Shown here: positions 1-8,008 of the stretch, piece after piece
How the letters are laid out: each line of letters begins with the position of its first letter
Position numbering within the stretch: the stretch's first letter is position 1
DNA from: Arthrobacter alpinus
GTDB taxonomy: Bacteria > Actinomycetota > Actinomycetes > Actinomycetales > Micrococcaceae
Length of the DNA: 64,000 nucleotides
NCBI RefSeq assembly: GCF_001294625.1
Contig: NZ_CP012677.1
Location: 1,984,001 to 2,048,000, forward strand
Direction: 5' to 3'
Notes under the pieces: generated by a model
Told to the model about the DNA's origin: nothing
Seen by the model: only the letters and a program-made list of their open reading frames with translations
Database searches by the model: none
Program-made: the position numbers and the translations under genes

Positions 1-308
1 GGCTATGGGGCGGTAGGAGCTTGTTTAACCTGGCTGCTGTGGACGAACCAGTTCATACGCACGAAGATTGCGTGGATGAGCTCACGGGTGGGCTTCTGAC
101 CCGGCTTTGTCCAAGATTGAGGGGCGTTGCTGGCCACGGTCAGCTGGCGATGACATCCCTGCAAACGGATTCGGGGGGCGAGGCCTGACGGAGGAACGTT
201 CATGGCCTCGCGGGCACTAGTTCTGGACCGAGCTCTGCCAGGTCGTTCACCCAAATGCCGCCCGTGCCGCTCCCCCTCCACAGTGTCCGGGCCGTTTCGG
301 GGCCATAT
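1..308. other. Left-edge region without a supportable gene
   Basis: I see no coding region I can defend in this stretch. A 92-codon minus-strand reading exists, but it has no recognisable motif, no convincing ribosome-binding site and no family resemblance. It could be the decayed end of a gene that begins outside the window. Confidence 0.4.
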
Positions 309-337
309 TTAACTACCTATACCCCCTAGGGTATAGT
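309..337 (+). promoter_or_regulatory. Thioredoxin promoter with CsoR-like palindromic operator
   Basis: A perfect 8-bp inverted repeat, CTATACCC-CCTA-GGGTATAG, occupies 317-336. Its A/T flanks and C-tract/G-tract core are the layout of operators bound by the CsoR/RcnR/CstR repressor family. It lies between a -35-like TTAACT (309-314) and a -10-like TATAGT (332-337) with 17 bp spacing, so a bound repressor would block the promoter. The expected transcript start (about 344-346) coincides with the ATG at 346, so the mRNA is probably leaderless. No CsoR-family gene is in the window. The identity of the regulator is inferred from the site only. Confidence 0.6.
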
Positions 338-345
338 ATTGAATT

Positions 346-711
346 ATGACGACCCTTGATATTTCCGAAAAAGACTTCGATGCCACCATCACCAGCAACG
401 ACCTTGTGCTGATCGACTTTTGGGCCGCGTGGTGCGGACCTTGCCGAACGTTTGCGCCCGTCTTTGGCAAGGCCTCGCAGGCCCACCCGGACGTCGTGTT
501 CGCAAAGGTCGACACCGAAGCCGAGCCGGGCCTCGCCACCGCAGCCGGGATCACCTCCATTCCCACCCTCATGGCATTCCGAGACGGGATCCTCGTCTTC
601 TCCCAGCCTGGGGCCATGAACGAGAACGGACTCGAACAGCTCATTACCGGCATCAGGGAACTTGATATGCAGGAGGTTAGGGAAGCAATCGCAGCAGCAC
701 CGACCCAGTAA
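346..711 (+). CDS. trxA: Thioredoxin
   Basis: A 121-residue cytosolic thioredoxin-fold protein with the redox-active WCGPC at residues 29-33, preceded by the usual IDFWA strand and followed by the cis-proline loop (SIPT, near residue 71). It should reduce protein disulfides using electrons from thioredoxin reductase. The length is slightly above the usual 105-110 because of a short C-terminal extension. There is no ribosome-binding site and the promoter abuts the ATG, which suggests leaderless translation. The palindrome upstream suggests control by a CsoR-like copper or persulfide sensor, so this is probably a stress-dedicated thioredoxin rather than the main housekeeping copy. The gene stands alone. 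Confidence 0.93.
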   Translation: MTTLDISEKDFDATITSNDLVLIDFWAAWCGPCRTFAPVFGKASQAHPDVVFAKVDTEAEPGLATAAGITSIPTLMAFRDGILVFSQPGAMNENGLEQLITGIRELDMQEVREAIAAAPTQ

Positions 712-907
712 TCCCCACCACTCGAATTTTCCTCATCGTCTGAGGCTGGCCGCTGGGGTTCATGCTGAGTCGACGGGGCCCTGAGCGCTGCGCAGTGACG
801 GAGCGCCGGTCACTTGCCACCTAGAGATCCATCGTCAGGAATCGCGCGAACGGCCAGGGACGGCGTAGATGATTAACGGCAGCCATAGCAGCACTGAGGA
901 GTAGAGC

Positions 908-1504
908 ATGGACAAGGACACCCAGATAGGCGAAGAGGACTTCAGCTCCAGAGCAACGGCCCACACCTGGAAATGGTCTCTAGAGCAAAACTGGCGTCTG
1001 CTGCGGCGCTGGCGGTGGCCCAGAGTCAGCGTGGCAGGCGTGGCAGCAATCACCATCGCTGCCGCTGTCATCTCGATGAACGGCATGATGACAGCATCCG
1101 AAACGCCATGGTGGAATATCGCGGCAGTCGCCATTGGTTCGCTTCTCGCCGGACTGGTGGTTGGTAGCTACGTCGGTGCACCAATCGGAGCACAAGCCAC
1201 GGTTTGCGATACCCGATGGCCTATTCTGGGCATCGCGGGCTTGGTGCTGGCAACGCCATCTGCACCGGCAAACCTTTCCACCCACCTACTTTTCGGAACA
1301 TCACCGACAGTGCTGGCCGGGTCAGTCCAGGCCGTCATTGCGATCCTATCCCTGGCCTTGCTGATGTGGGCTGTTGGTGAGCGCTTCGAACTGGAGCGGA
1401 AGGCCGTATCGCCGTCTACCTCGATGGAGTCAGGAGAGTCGTGCGCGAGCTGTGGTCCACTTTTCCCGGGCAAGCTCGGCGCCCCACGCGGCCCTGGCCG
1501 CTGA
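908..1504 (+). CDS. Hypothetical membrane protein, four predicted TM segments
   Basis: A 198-residue protein not recognised as a member of a named family. It has a hydrophilic N-terminus of about 40 residues, then four hydrophobic stretches (about 42-59, 70-90, 106-124 and 140-160), and a polar C-terminal tail with two cysteines (CASC near residue 179). A clear ribosome-binding site (GAGGAG) lies just before the ATG. It sits between the thioredoxin gene and a convergent SulP transporter gene. Coding bias is typical of the genome. The function is unknown. Confidence 0.6.
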   Translation: MDKDTQIGEEDFSSRATAHTWKWSLEQNWRLLRRWRWPRVSVAGVAAITIAAAVISMNGMMTASETPWWNIAAVAIGSLLAGLVVGSYVGAPIGAQATVCDTRWPILGIAGLVLATPSAPANLSTHLLFGTSPTVLAGSVQAVIAILSLALLMWAVGERFELERKAVSPSTSMESGESCASCGPLFPGKLGAPRGPGR

Positions 1505-1609
1505 CCTCTTTAGCAACTCCCCAGAGGGCTGCAAAGTCAGACCTTGCTTGGTAAAAATTGTGGTGGTTCATCGCTACAATCCGTGGCTTCAGCCACTAGG
1601 CGTGAAGGT

Positions 1610-3133
1610 CTAGTGTCCGACGCCGAGTTTCCCGCCAAGGCGTTCGCGCATGAGGGCGCTGGCCTCGTTGAGGCCGACGATTTTAACCTCCGTGCCGTGA
1701 CGGTGATATTTATCCGTGACCGCATCTAGGGCCGCGATAGTGGATGCATCCCAGAGGTGCGAGGCATGCATGTCAATGACGACGTGTGCGGGGTCCAGGG
1801 CATACTCGAATTGCATGTACAGGTCGTTGGAGGAGGCGAAGAACAACTCGCCGTCCACAACATAGGTGGCAGTCTCCTGCCCGTCACTGGTTGTCATTGT
1901 TCGTTCGACAGTAACCAGATGGGCCACACGCTGGGCGAAAAGAACCATGGCCACGAGCACGCCGACACCAACGCCGATGGCAAGGTTGTGGGTTGAAACG
2001 ACAACGACCACGGTGGCGACCATGACGATGGTTTCGCTCTTCGGCATTCGTTTCAGGGTGCTGGGACGGATACTGTGCCAGTCGAAGGTGGCGATGGACA
2101 CGAAGATCATTACCGCCACCAAGGCGGCCATCGGGATTGCCGAGACGACGTCTCCGAGCGCCACGACGAGGATGAGCAGGAACACTCCTGCCAGGAATGT
2201 GGAGATCCGGGTGCGGGCACCTGATACTTTGACGTTGATCATGGTCTGACCAATCATGGCGCACCCGCCCATGCCACCGAAGAATCCGGTGACGATATTG
2301 GCCACGCCCTGGCCCCAAGACTCGCGGGTCTTGTTAGAGCGGGTGTCGGTGACGTCATCGACGAGCTTGGCCGTCATTAGCGACTCCAGCAGGCCCACGA
2401 AGGCAACGGCAAGAGCGAAGGGGAAAATGACTTGCAATGTTTCTAGGCTGAACGGAACATTCGGGATGAACAGGGACGGGAGCGAGTCGGGCAACTCCCC
2501 TTTGTCCCCGACCGTCGGTACTTCGATGGAGGTCAGGACGACGATCAGTGTCAGCACAACGATGGCAACCAGAGGGGCCGGAACAGCCTTGGTCAACCTC
2601 GGGAGGCCGAAGATGATCAGCAAGCCGACGGCGGCCAACGGGTAAACCATCCATGGCACGCCCAGCAGCTCGGGGACTTGAGAAATGAAGATCAAGATGG
2701 CCAAGGCGTTGACGAAACCGACCATGACCGAGCGCGGAATGAAGCGCATCAGCTTCGCAACCCCCGAAACGCCCAGGATGACTTGGAAGATTCCGGCGAG
2801 GATGACAGCTGCGATGAAGTAGTCAATTCCGTGGGATTTCACCAATGGGGCGATGACCAACGCCACGGCCCCGGTAGCTGCCGAAATCATGGCGGGCCGG
2901 CCGCCGACAAAGGAAATCGTCACTGCCATCGTAAATGCCGCGAACAAACCGATCCGCGGATCAACCCCTGCAATGATGGAGAACGCTATGGCTTCCGGGA
3001 TCAGGGCTAGAGCGACGACGAGGCCGGCGAGGACTTCGGTCTTGAGCCGGCGCGGGGATCTGAGGGTGCCGCGCACGGATTGGAGCTGTTCCGGGGTAAG
3101 CGAGGGGCTATCCTGGGCTGTTTTGACGGCCAA
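1610..3133 (-). CDS. SulP family anion transporter with C-terminal STAS domain
   Basis: A 507-residue inner-membrane permease. Residues about 30-390 form the multi-TM SulP core (IPEAIAFSIIAG near the N-terminus, SFVGGRPAMISAATGA in the next helices). The last 100 or so residues form a soluble STAS domain (VVIDMHASHLWDAST). SulP members carry bicarbonate, sulfate or other anions as symporters or exchangers, and the substrate cannot be told from sequence. There is no adjacent carbonic anhydrase or cys gene to decide it. Translation most likely starts at TTG (3131-3133), with GGAG six bases upstream. It is transcribed divergently from a MerR gene 180 bp away, which may control it. Confidence 0.88.
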   Translation of the reverse strand: MAVKTAQDSPSLTPEQLQSVRGTLRSPRRLKTEVLAGLVVALALIPEAIAFSIIAGVDPRIGLFAAFTMAVTISFVGGRPAMISAATGAVALVIAPLVKSHGIDYFIAAVILAGIFQVILGVSGVAKLMRFIPRSVMVGFVNALAILIFISQVPELLGVPWMVYPLAAVGLLIIFGLPRLTKAVPAPLVAIVVLTLIVVLTSIEVPTVGDKGELPDSLPSLFIPNVPFSLETLQVIFPFALAVAFVGLLESLMTAKLVDDVTDTRSNKTRESWGQGVANIVTGFFGGMGGCAMIGQTMINVKVSGARTRISTFLAGVFLLILVVALGDVVSAIPMAALVAVMIFVSIATFDWHSIRPSTLKRMPKSETIVMVATVVVVVSTHNLAIGVGVGVLVAMVLFAQRVAHLVTVERTMTTSDGQETATYVVDGELFFASSNDLYMQFEYALDPAHVVIDMHASHLWDASTIAALDAVTDKYHRHGTEVKIVGLNEASALMRERLGGKLGVGH

Positions 3134-3256
3134 TACTGGCTCCGTTCATAGTTATGTAGACAACAGAGCGGCGTCTTCGCTTATTCGAAGAATGAGGGGG
3201 CGCGGCACCGCGCCGGTGGGAGGGGAATCAGCCAATCAGGTTTCACCGCTCACCAG

Positions 3257-3286
3257 AAACTCTACCCTAACGTGATGGTAGGGTTT
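3257..3286 (+). promoter_or_regulatory. Inverted-repeat operator upstream of the MerR gene
   Basis: AAACTCTACC (3257-3266) and GGTAGGGTTT (3277-3286) form a 10-bp inverted repeat with one mismatch and a 10-bp spacer. It lies in the 180-bp gap between the divergent SulP and MerR genes. This is the size and placement expected for a MerR dimer operator between promoter elements. Upstream GTG and ATG codons in frame with the MerR gene (3272 and 3275) lie inside this repeat, which argues against their use as starts. Confidence 0.55.
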
Positions 3287-3313
3287 GAATCAGATACGGA
3301 ATGGAGGCCCCTG

Positions 3314-3697
3314 ATGTCGACAAGACCTAGCAACACCACTATGCACATCGGTGAACTGGCGGAACGGACGAGCCTGTCGCTACGGACCATCCGTCACTAC
3401 GACGAAGTAGGCCTCCTCCCTGCCACAGCACGGACCGAAGGAGGATTCCGGGTGTATTCGGAAGATGACTTCGAACGCCTCACGGTCATTAAAGCAATGA
3501 AGCCCCTGGGTTTCTCGCTGGAAGAAATGGCCGAAATCCTCAGCATCCTGCGCTCACATGAAGGCGCGGTAGCGGGTACTGAAGCGGCGGGCAGACGTGA
3601 CGATATTCTCGAGCGGGCCATCCATCAACGTGCGAAGATGGCTCGCAACCTAGCCCAGGCAGACGAGTTCATTCAAACACTCAGCCGCTCCACCTGA
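3314..3697 (+). CDS. MerR family transcriptional regulator
   Basis: A 127-residue protein. The winged helix-turn-helix is at residues 10-80, with the family hallmark TIRHYDEVGLLPA followed by a GFRVYSEDD wing and the GFSLEEMAEIL helix. A short C-terminal dimerisation helix follows. There is no cysteine or large ligand domain, so it is a minimal MerR that does not show metal-binding residues. The start is placed at ATG 3314 because GGAATGGAGG lies just ahead of it and earlier in-frame codons lie in the operator. It is divergent from the SulP transporter, so control of that transporter and of itself is a reasonable inference. Confidence 0.88.
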   Translation: MSTRPSNTTMHIGELAERTSLSLRTIRHYDEVGLLPATARTEGGFRVYSEDDFERLTVIKAMKPLGFSLEEMAEILSILRSHEGAVAGTEAAGRRDDILERAIHQRAKMARNLAQADEFIQTLSRST

Positions 3698-4189
3698 GGC
3701 ACGTGCAACACGAACAAATTCTGAATTGGGTCCGCTGATCCTGCTATGTTACGGCACCCCAGTCGGCCTCCACAGAGCGCCCGGCTTCTTCTGTGTCTTT
3801 CTCAGTTCACCCGGGCGCCTTTCCCCCGCTGACAGCTTGGCCACAGTCGGTTTTAGTACAGTGGTCTTGACTGTGGCTGGCGCACCCTCGATACCTCTGC
3901 GACTCGGGCTCTGAGCTCCCCGAGCGGCTCCGCAGGCTGACCTTGGGTCTACGTGGGTCCGATTGCCGGAGCGCCTTTGTGGTGCCAAACAAAAGCAAGT
4001 CTCAGGATGGAAACCCAGTGCCGCTAACCAGTCGTGGCCAGAACCCCGGCAGCACCCGGGCGGCAAGCAGGTTTGTGGTGCCGAACACGGCCGGGAAACC
4101 TAGCGCGTTGACAGGGAGGACAGCCCGGCCTGTGCCAAGGCGATCTCGTGTATTTGGCGCGCGTTGAAGAACTAAAGTGGCCTTCATCG
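3698..4189. other. Non-coding gap of about 490 bp
   Basis: No gene is supportable here. The only structure seen is a 16-bp direct repeat with one mismatch (TTTGTGGTGCCRAACA at 3976-3991 and 4072-4087, 96 bp apart). The right-hand part probably also contains the eroded 3' end of the permease pseudogene that follows. Confidence 0.4.
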
Positions 4190-4840
4190 CGGAGGTCGCT
4201 GACCAACATTTGAGCGCCTATCGTCACGGTGACACACACGACCGTGACGATAGCCCCGACAGGTAGAGTGCCCTCGGCAGCGTCCAGCGCAGCCTCTCGA
4301 GGCCGACGTAGTCATAGGAAAGCAGCTCGAACCCTTCGTAGGCGACGAAAATCGAGGCCGAGGCAACAATGACTCCCGCTGTGCCTTTGTCGGCCAACGG
4401 AGCAAGCCGCTCCGGGGAGGAGTGTGCAAAACCGATGGCCGCAATCAGTGCCAAGATCGCTACCTTGATCGGGACAACGAGGTCCTCACTGACTGCCGAG
4501 GCTCCCACGTCTCGCAGGTTAATCCCCACAAACACAAGGAGGATCAGGATCGCGAATCCGTTTACGAATGCTTCTGGCAGACCAAACAAGTGTGCAGCGT
4601 AGCGGCCGAAGGTGTACCCATATGCTGCCAACGTAATCAGATAACCAAACGTGAGCAGCCATGCGATATAGGAACCTGTGCGGGGTAGCCGGCATTGTGC
4701 AGATTGCGGAAAAGGCCGCCTGAGCGTCCGGCGCGAGCGGAGAGAGCGGCGAAGGAGTGCACCGTGACCATGGCGATAGCGCCACCGGGTCACGCAGGCG
4801 GAGCATACCCATCCCCTTGTTCCGGCCCGCGGTTGTCCGC
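4190..4840 (-). pseudogene. Broken APC-family amino acid permease
   Basis: Reading leftwards on the minus strand, a permease-like start (GMLRLRDPVAL) runs into a second frame (AMVTVHSFAALSA) and then into a third that carries clear transmembrane sequence (YIAWLLTFGYLITLAAYGYTFG, cut here into halves of one run, and PIKVAILALIAAIGF). The homology then moves to another frame once more (VTVTIGAQMLVSD) before fading near 4190. At least three frame changes, and a total length far below the usual 450-500 residues, show a dead gene with internal deletions. No mobile element was seen next to it. Confidence 0.65.
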
Positions 4841-5008
4841 GGATGGAGCGGCGTTTTCGGGGTCGAGGATCCGCCAGTCATATGGGGCGTCCAATCATTC
4901 CGCCAGCGCCGACAGGCTTGCCTACGTACGCCATCCCTAGCACTAACACCGACGTATGCAAGGCCAGGGGTCTAGGATGTTTGTAAAAGCGGTTGAAAGG
5001 GAAAACCA

Positions 5009-5473
5009 ATGACCAGTAGTAGCAGCACGTTCGTGATTGTAGTTGGATTTGATGGTTCCGAACACTCCCAGGTAGCCCTGAAATGGGCGGTGGAGGAGGC
5101 TCGCCAGCGCGAAGGGGAACTCCGTCTGGTTACGGCGTGGAGCAACCTTCCCTTGTCCTGGTATCCAGCGGTATTGGAAACGGCGATCGGTGGGATCGCT
5201 GTACCTGAAGATTCACCGGAGCAAATTGCGGGGGCGCTTCAGGCTGCGGCACTGAAGGTGGCGGCCGCTGAGGGACTTGCCGCCACCGGGCAGGTCGTTC
5301 ACCATCATTCCCCAGCGTCAGCGATACTCGCTGCTGCCCAGGACGCGAATCTCATCGTCGTCGGCTCCCGCGGGCATGGCGGATTCTCTGATCTCCATCT
5401 CGGCTCAGTCTCCAGCCAGGTCATCCACCACGCACCATGTTCAGTCCTGGTGACCCGGCCTAAAACCCCCTAA
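5009..5473 (+). CDS. Universal stress protein (UspA domain)
   Basis: A 154-residue single UspA domain. The N-terminal strand [10 protein letters not shown] opens the Rossmann-like fold. The ATP-binding signature G-2X-G-9X-G-S is present near residues 118-135 (VGSRGHGGF, then LGSVS), which places it in the nucleotide-binding subclass. AAAGGGAAAACC precedes the ATG. It faces a second Usp gene downstream on the opposite strand. Its role in stress or dormancy is inferred from the family only. Confidence 0.88.
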   Translation: MTSSSSTFVIVVGFDGSEHSQVALKWAVEEARQREGELRLVTAWSNLPLSWYPAVLETAIGGIAVPEDSPEQIAGALQAAALKVAAAEGLAATGQVVHHHSPASAILAAAQDANLIVVGSRGHGGFSDLHLGSVSSQVIHHAPCSVLVTRPKTP

Positions 5474-5586
5474 GGAATCAACCCCGCCAACTACGGCAAG
5501 GATGGCAGTCCCGGAAGCCCGGCCCCGCGGTAACGACCGTGACACCGCCCAATCAGCCGGAGCGGGGCTGCCCTGGCGCCTCGGGA

Positions 5587-6021
5587 TCAGAAGGCGCTTG
5601 GGTGGCGGACGATCAGTACCGGGCAGGAGGCATGGTGGGCGACTTGGGTGGACACCGATCCGAGCAACAGTCCGGCGAAGCCACCATGTCCACGGGATCC
5701 AACGATGAGGATATCCGCCTCTTTTGAGGCTTCGAGCAGAGCGGTTGCGGGGTAATCCCGAACGAGTGTCCCTGAGATGTCCACGCCGTCACTCGCTACG
5801 GCTTTCAGTGCCTCGGCCTGGAAACGTTCCGCGGTGTGAAAGGAGTCGTTGATTGGGCTGTCTTCTATCGACGACGGCACAGGAGGATAGTGCCAGGCTG
5901 TAATGACCCGCACCTTTCCGCGGCGCAGCCGCGCCTCATCAACCGCCCAGCGGAGTGCGGCCAGCGAGGGCTCTGAACCGTCAAAACCAACCACAATCAG
6001 GAAAGCACCGGTACTGCTCAT
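5587..6021 (-). CDS. Universal stress protein (UspA domain)
   Basis: A 144-residue UspA domain, paralogous to the convergent gene at 5009-5473. It has the [10 protein letters not shown] opening and the nucleotide-binding signature [18 protein letters not shown] near the C-terminus. The start at 6021 is preferred over an upstream in-frame ATG because AAAGGAG lies seven bases ahead of it. The two Usp genes face each other and have about 110 bp between their stops. Confidence 0.87.
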   Translation of the reverse strand: MSSTGAFLIVVGFDGSEPSLAALRWAVDEARLRRGKVRVITAWHYPPVPSSIEDSPINDSFHTAERFQAEALKAVASDGVDISGTLVRDYPATALLEASKEADILIVGSRGHGGFAGLLLGSVSTQVAHHASCPVLIVRHPSAF

Positions 6022-6048
6022 ACTTGGCTCCTTTCGTGGGCTTGGCAC

Positions 6049-6393
6049 AGTGACAGTCTGCTCTTAGTACGGTCCGGCGGTCAAGGGCACGAAGAGACTC
6101 TGGCCGCTGGGAATCAAGCGTGCCTTGTATCCGGCTTGTCCGCCATGACAGATCGGCATCGCGTCACTGGTGCTGGTCTCCTTTGACGTTGTTGAAGATC
6201 CCGAGGGGTCAACAGCCGTCGCGGTCGCTAGGGTAAGCCATGGTTCCAGCTTCGATAGGATGGCCGAACGGACCCGTGACAGCCTCACCGCGTGCGACGG
6301 ACCGGGCAATCCTTCCCGCAATTGCTCCTCCTGATCGAGATTGCAGGCGTGGATCGGTGTCACGGTCACCGGAACTTTGGTCCCCAAAAGGGC
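6049..6393. other. Gap before the PadR operon, no gene supported
   Basis: Open frames cross this stretch on both strands but none shows a family motif or a good ribosome-binding site. I see nothing else in it until the PadR promoter. Confidence 0.35.
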
Positions 6394-6441
6394 TTGTAGC
6401 CTCACTACTAAGTGCTACTATGTAGTGGTAGTTAGTACCAC
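6394..6441 (+). promoter_or_regulatory. PadR operon promoter and nested inverted repeats
   Basis: A -35-like TTGTAG (6394-6399) and a -10-like TACTAT (6416-6421) are 16 bp apart. Overlapping them are two inverted repeats: CACTAC (6403-6408) with GTAGTG (6422-6427), and GTGGTA (6425-6430) with TACCAC (6436-6441, 5-bp spacer). The repeats cover the -10 and the expected transcript start, as in autorepressed PadR promoters. Confidence 0.55.
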
Positions 6442-6464
6442 CGAGTAGCCGAGGGAGGTGTTCC

Positions 6465-6794
6465 ATGGGCAGGCAAATGACGGAGATGCTCAAAGGCACG
6501 CTGGAAGGCATCGTGCTGGCGATCCTGTCCGCGCGGCCCGCCTACGGCTACGAAATCACCACGCAGTTACGTGAGCAGGGCTTCGCCGACATCGCAGAGG
6601 GCACCGTCTACGCGATTCTTGTACGGATCGAGCGCAACGGGCTCGTCGACGTGGAAAAAGTCCCGTCCGAGAAGGGTCCGCCACGCAAGGTGTACTCCCT
6701 CAACGGACAAGGCCATGAATATCTGGACGAGTTTTTCAGGACCTGGAGCTTCCTGAATGAACGGCTGGAACAGCTCCACCAAGGAGGCAGGTAG
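6465..6794 (+). CDS. PadR family transcriptional regulator
   Basis: A 109-residue PadR repressor of the short (PadR-s1) type. It has the N-terminal winged helix (LKGTLEGIVLAILSARPAYG, then YEITTQLREQGF), the GTVYAILVRIERNGL recognition helix and wing, and a C-terminal dimerisation helix ending in SFLNERLEQL. GAGGGAGG precedes the ATG. It is the first gene of a PadR-DUF1048-ABC operon, the usual setting in actinobacteria, where PadR represses the transporter until a toxic ligand binds. The inverted repeats over the promoter support autorepression. Confidence 0.93.
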   Translation: MGRQMTEMLKGTLEGIVLAILSARPAYGYEITTQLREQGFADIAEGTVYAILVRIERNGLVDVEKVPSEKGPPRKVYSLNGQGHEYLDEFFRTWSFLNERLEQLHQGGR

Positions 6795-6796
6795 AA

Positions 6797-7168
6797 ATGG
6801 TCGCAAAGTGGATCGGGCTGGTCACGGGATCGCTTGAACAAAAGAAGCAGTACAAGCAATATAACGTCCGCATGGACGCGCTGCCCGAGCCCTACGGCAC
6901 CGCCGCCAAGGCGCTGCAGCGGTACTTCATGTATAACGGCGGCGTGGTTGACGGCCAGACCTTGCTGAAGATGATGAGCGACTTCGTGGAGCTTTGGGAG
7001 CGGGCCGCAGTCGACGGGACACCCGTGCGGGTCATCGTCGGGGCCGATCCGGTCGATTTCGCCGACACCTTCACCGCCGCCTATGCCGGCAAGCAGTGGA
7101 TCGACAAGGAACGCGAGCGCCTGACCCGGGCCATCAACGAGCTCGCGGACAACGAACCGCAACCCTAG
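6797..7168 (+). CDS. DUF1048 family protein
   Basis: A 123-residue helical protein of the DUF1048 family, recognised by its tryptophan/lysine-rich start (AKWIGLVTGSLEQKKQYKQY) and the ALQRYFMYNGG stretch. It begins two bases after the PadR stop, so translation is coupled. The family is often found between padR and an ABC-2 exporter but its biochemical role is not established. It may act as an accessory to PadR or the transporter. No signal peptide or membrane segment is seen. Confidence 0.8.
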   Translation: MVAKWIGLVTGSLEQKKQYKQYNVRMDALPEPYGTAAKALQRYFMYNGGVVDGQTLLKMMSDFVELWERAAVDGTPVRVIVGADPVDFADTFTAAYAGKQWIDKERERLTRAINELADNEPQP

Positions 7169-7186
7169 AAGATGTAGGAGAAGCAC

Positions 7187-7999
7187 ATGACACCCCAGCA
7201 AGTCCAGGAGCCTGCCATCCACGTGCAGGACCTGGCCAAGTCATACAAGCAGCTTCACGTGCTGCGCGGAGTCAGCTTTGACGTCGCAAAGGGCAGTATT
7301 TTTGCCCTACTGGGCTCCAACGGAGCCGGCAAAACCACCGTGGTGAACATCCTGGCCACGCTCTTGAGGTCCGACGCCGGCGCTGCCGCCGTCAACGGCT
7401 TTGATGTCACCACCGAGGCGGCGGCGGTACGCGCGTGCATCAGCCTCACCGGACAGTTCGCCGCCGTCGACGAAATTCTCAACGGCCGCGAAAACCTGGT
7501 GCTCGTGGCCCGGCTGCGGCACCAGAAAAGCCCGGGATCGATCGCCGACGGACTGCTGGAACGCTTCTCGCTCAGCGACACGGCCACCCGGAAAGTGGCC
7601 GAATACTCCGGTGGCATGCGCCGCCGCCTGGACATTGCGATGAGCCTGATCGGGTGCCCGGAGGTCATCTTCCTTGACGAGCCCACCACCGGGCTGGATC
7701 CCCAAGCACGCAACGAGCTGTGGGCGGCCGTGAAAGACCTCGCCGCGCATGGCACAACCGTGCTGCTGACCACCCAACATCTGGACGAGGCCGAACAACT
7801 CGCCGACAGGATCGGCATCCTTCATGAAGGCCGGATCATCGTCAACGGCACCCTGCCCGAGCTCAAGGAACTGCTGGCGCCGGCCAAGGTGGAATACGTT
7901 CAAAAGCAGCCCACCCTCGAGGACGTCTTCTTCGCCATCGTCGGTGACAACGGACTAGACAACGACGCAGCGGGGCTGCGTGACGCCACAAACGAGTAA
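7187..7999 (+). CDS. ABC transporter ATP-binding protein (DrrA-like)
   Basis: A 270-residue nucleotide-binding subunit. Walker A is GSNGAGKTT (about residues 43-51), the Q-loop lies around TGQFAAVDE, the signature is YSGGMRRRLDIA, Walker B is VIFLDEPTTGLDP, and the switch histidine is in TTQHLDEAEQ. The C-terminus after about residue 220 is short compared with the 310-330 residues of typical DrrA proteins but ends in the expected TLEDVFF motif. Together with the following permease it should export a hydrophobic compound or antibiotic under PadR control. Confidence 0.92.
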   Translation: MTPQQVQEPAIHVQDLAKSYKQLHVLRGVSFDVAKGSIFALLGSNGAGKTTVVNILATLLRSDAGAAAVNGFDVTTEAAAVRACISLTGQFAAVDEILNGRENLVLVARLRHQKSPGSIADGLLERFSLSDTATRKVAEYSGGMRRRLDIAMSLIGCPEVIFLDEPTTGLDPQARNELWAAVKDLAAHGTTVLLTTQHLDEAEQLADRIGILHEGRIIVNGTLPELKELLAPAKVEYVQKQPTLEDVFFAIVGDNGLDNDAAGLRDATNE

Positions 8000-8008
8000 G
8001 GAAGGGCC

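Noticed and set aside
3..281. A 92-codon minus-strand frame at the left edge
   Set aside because: No motif, no clear ribosome-binding site and composition unlike the neighbouring genes. Too weak to call.
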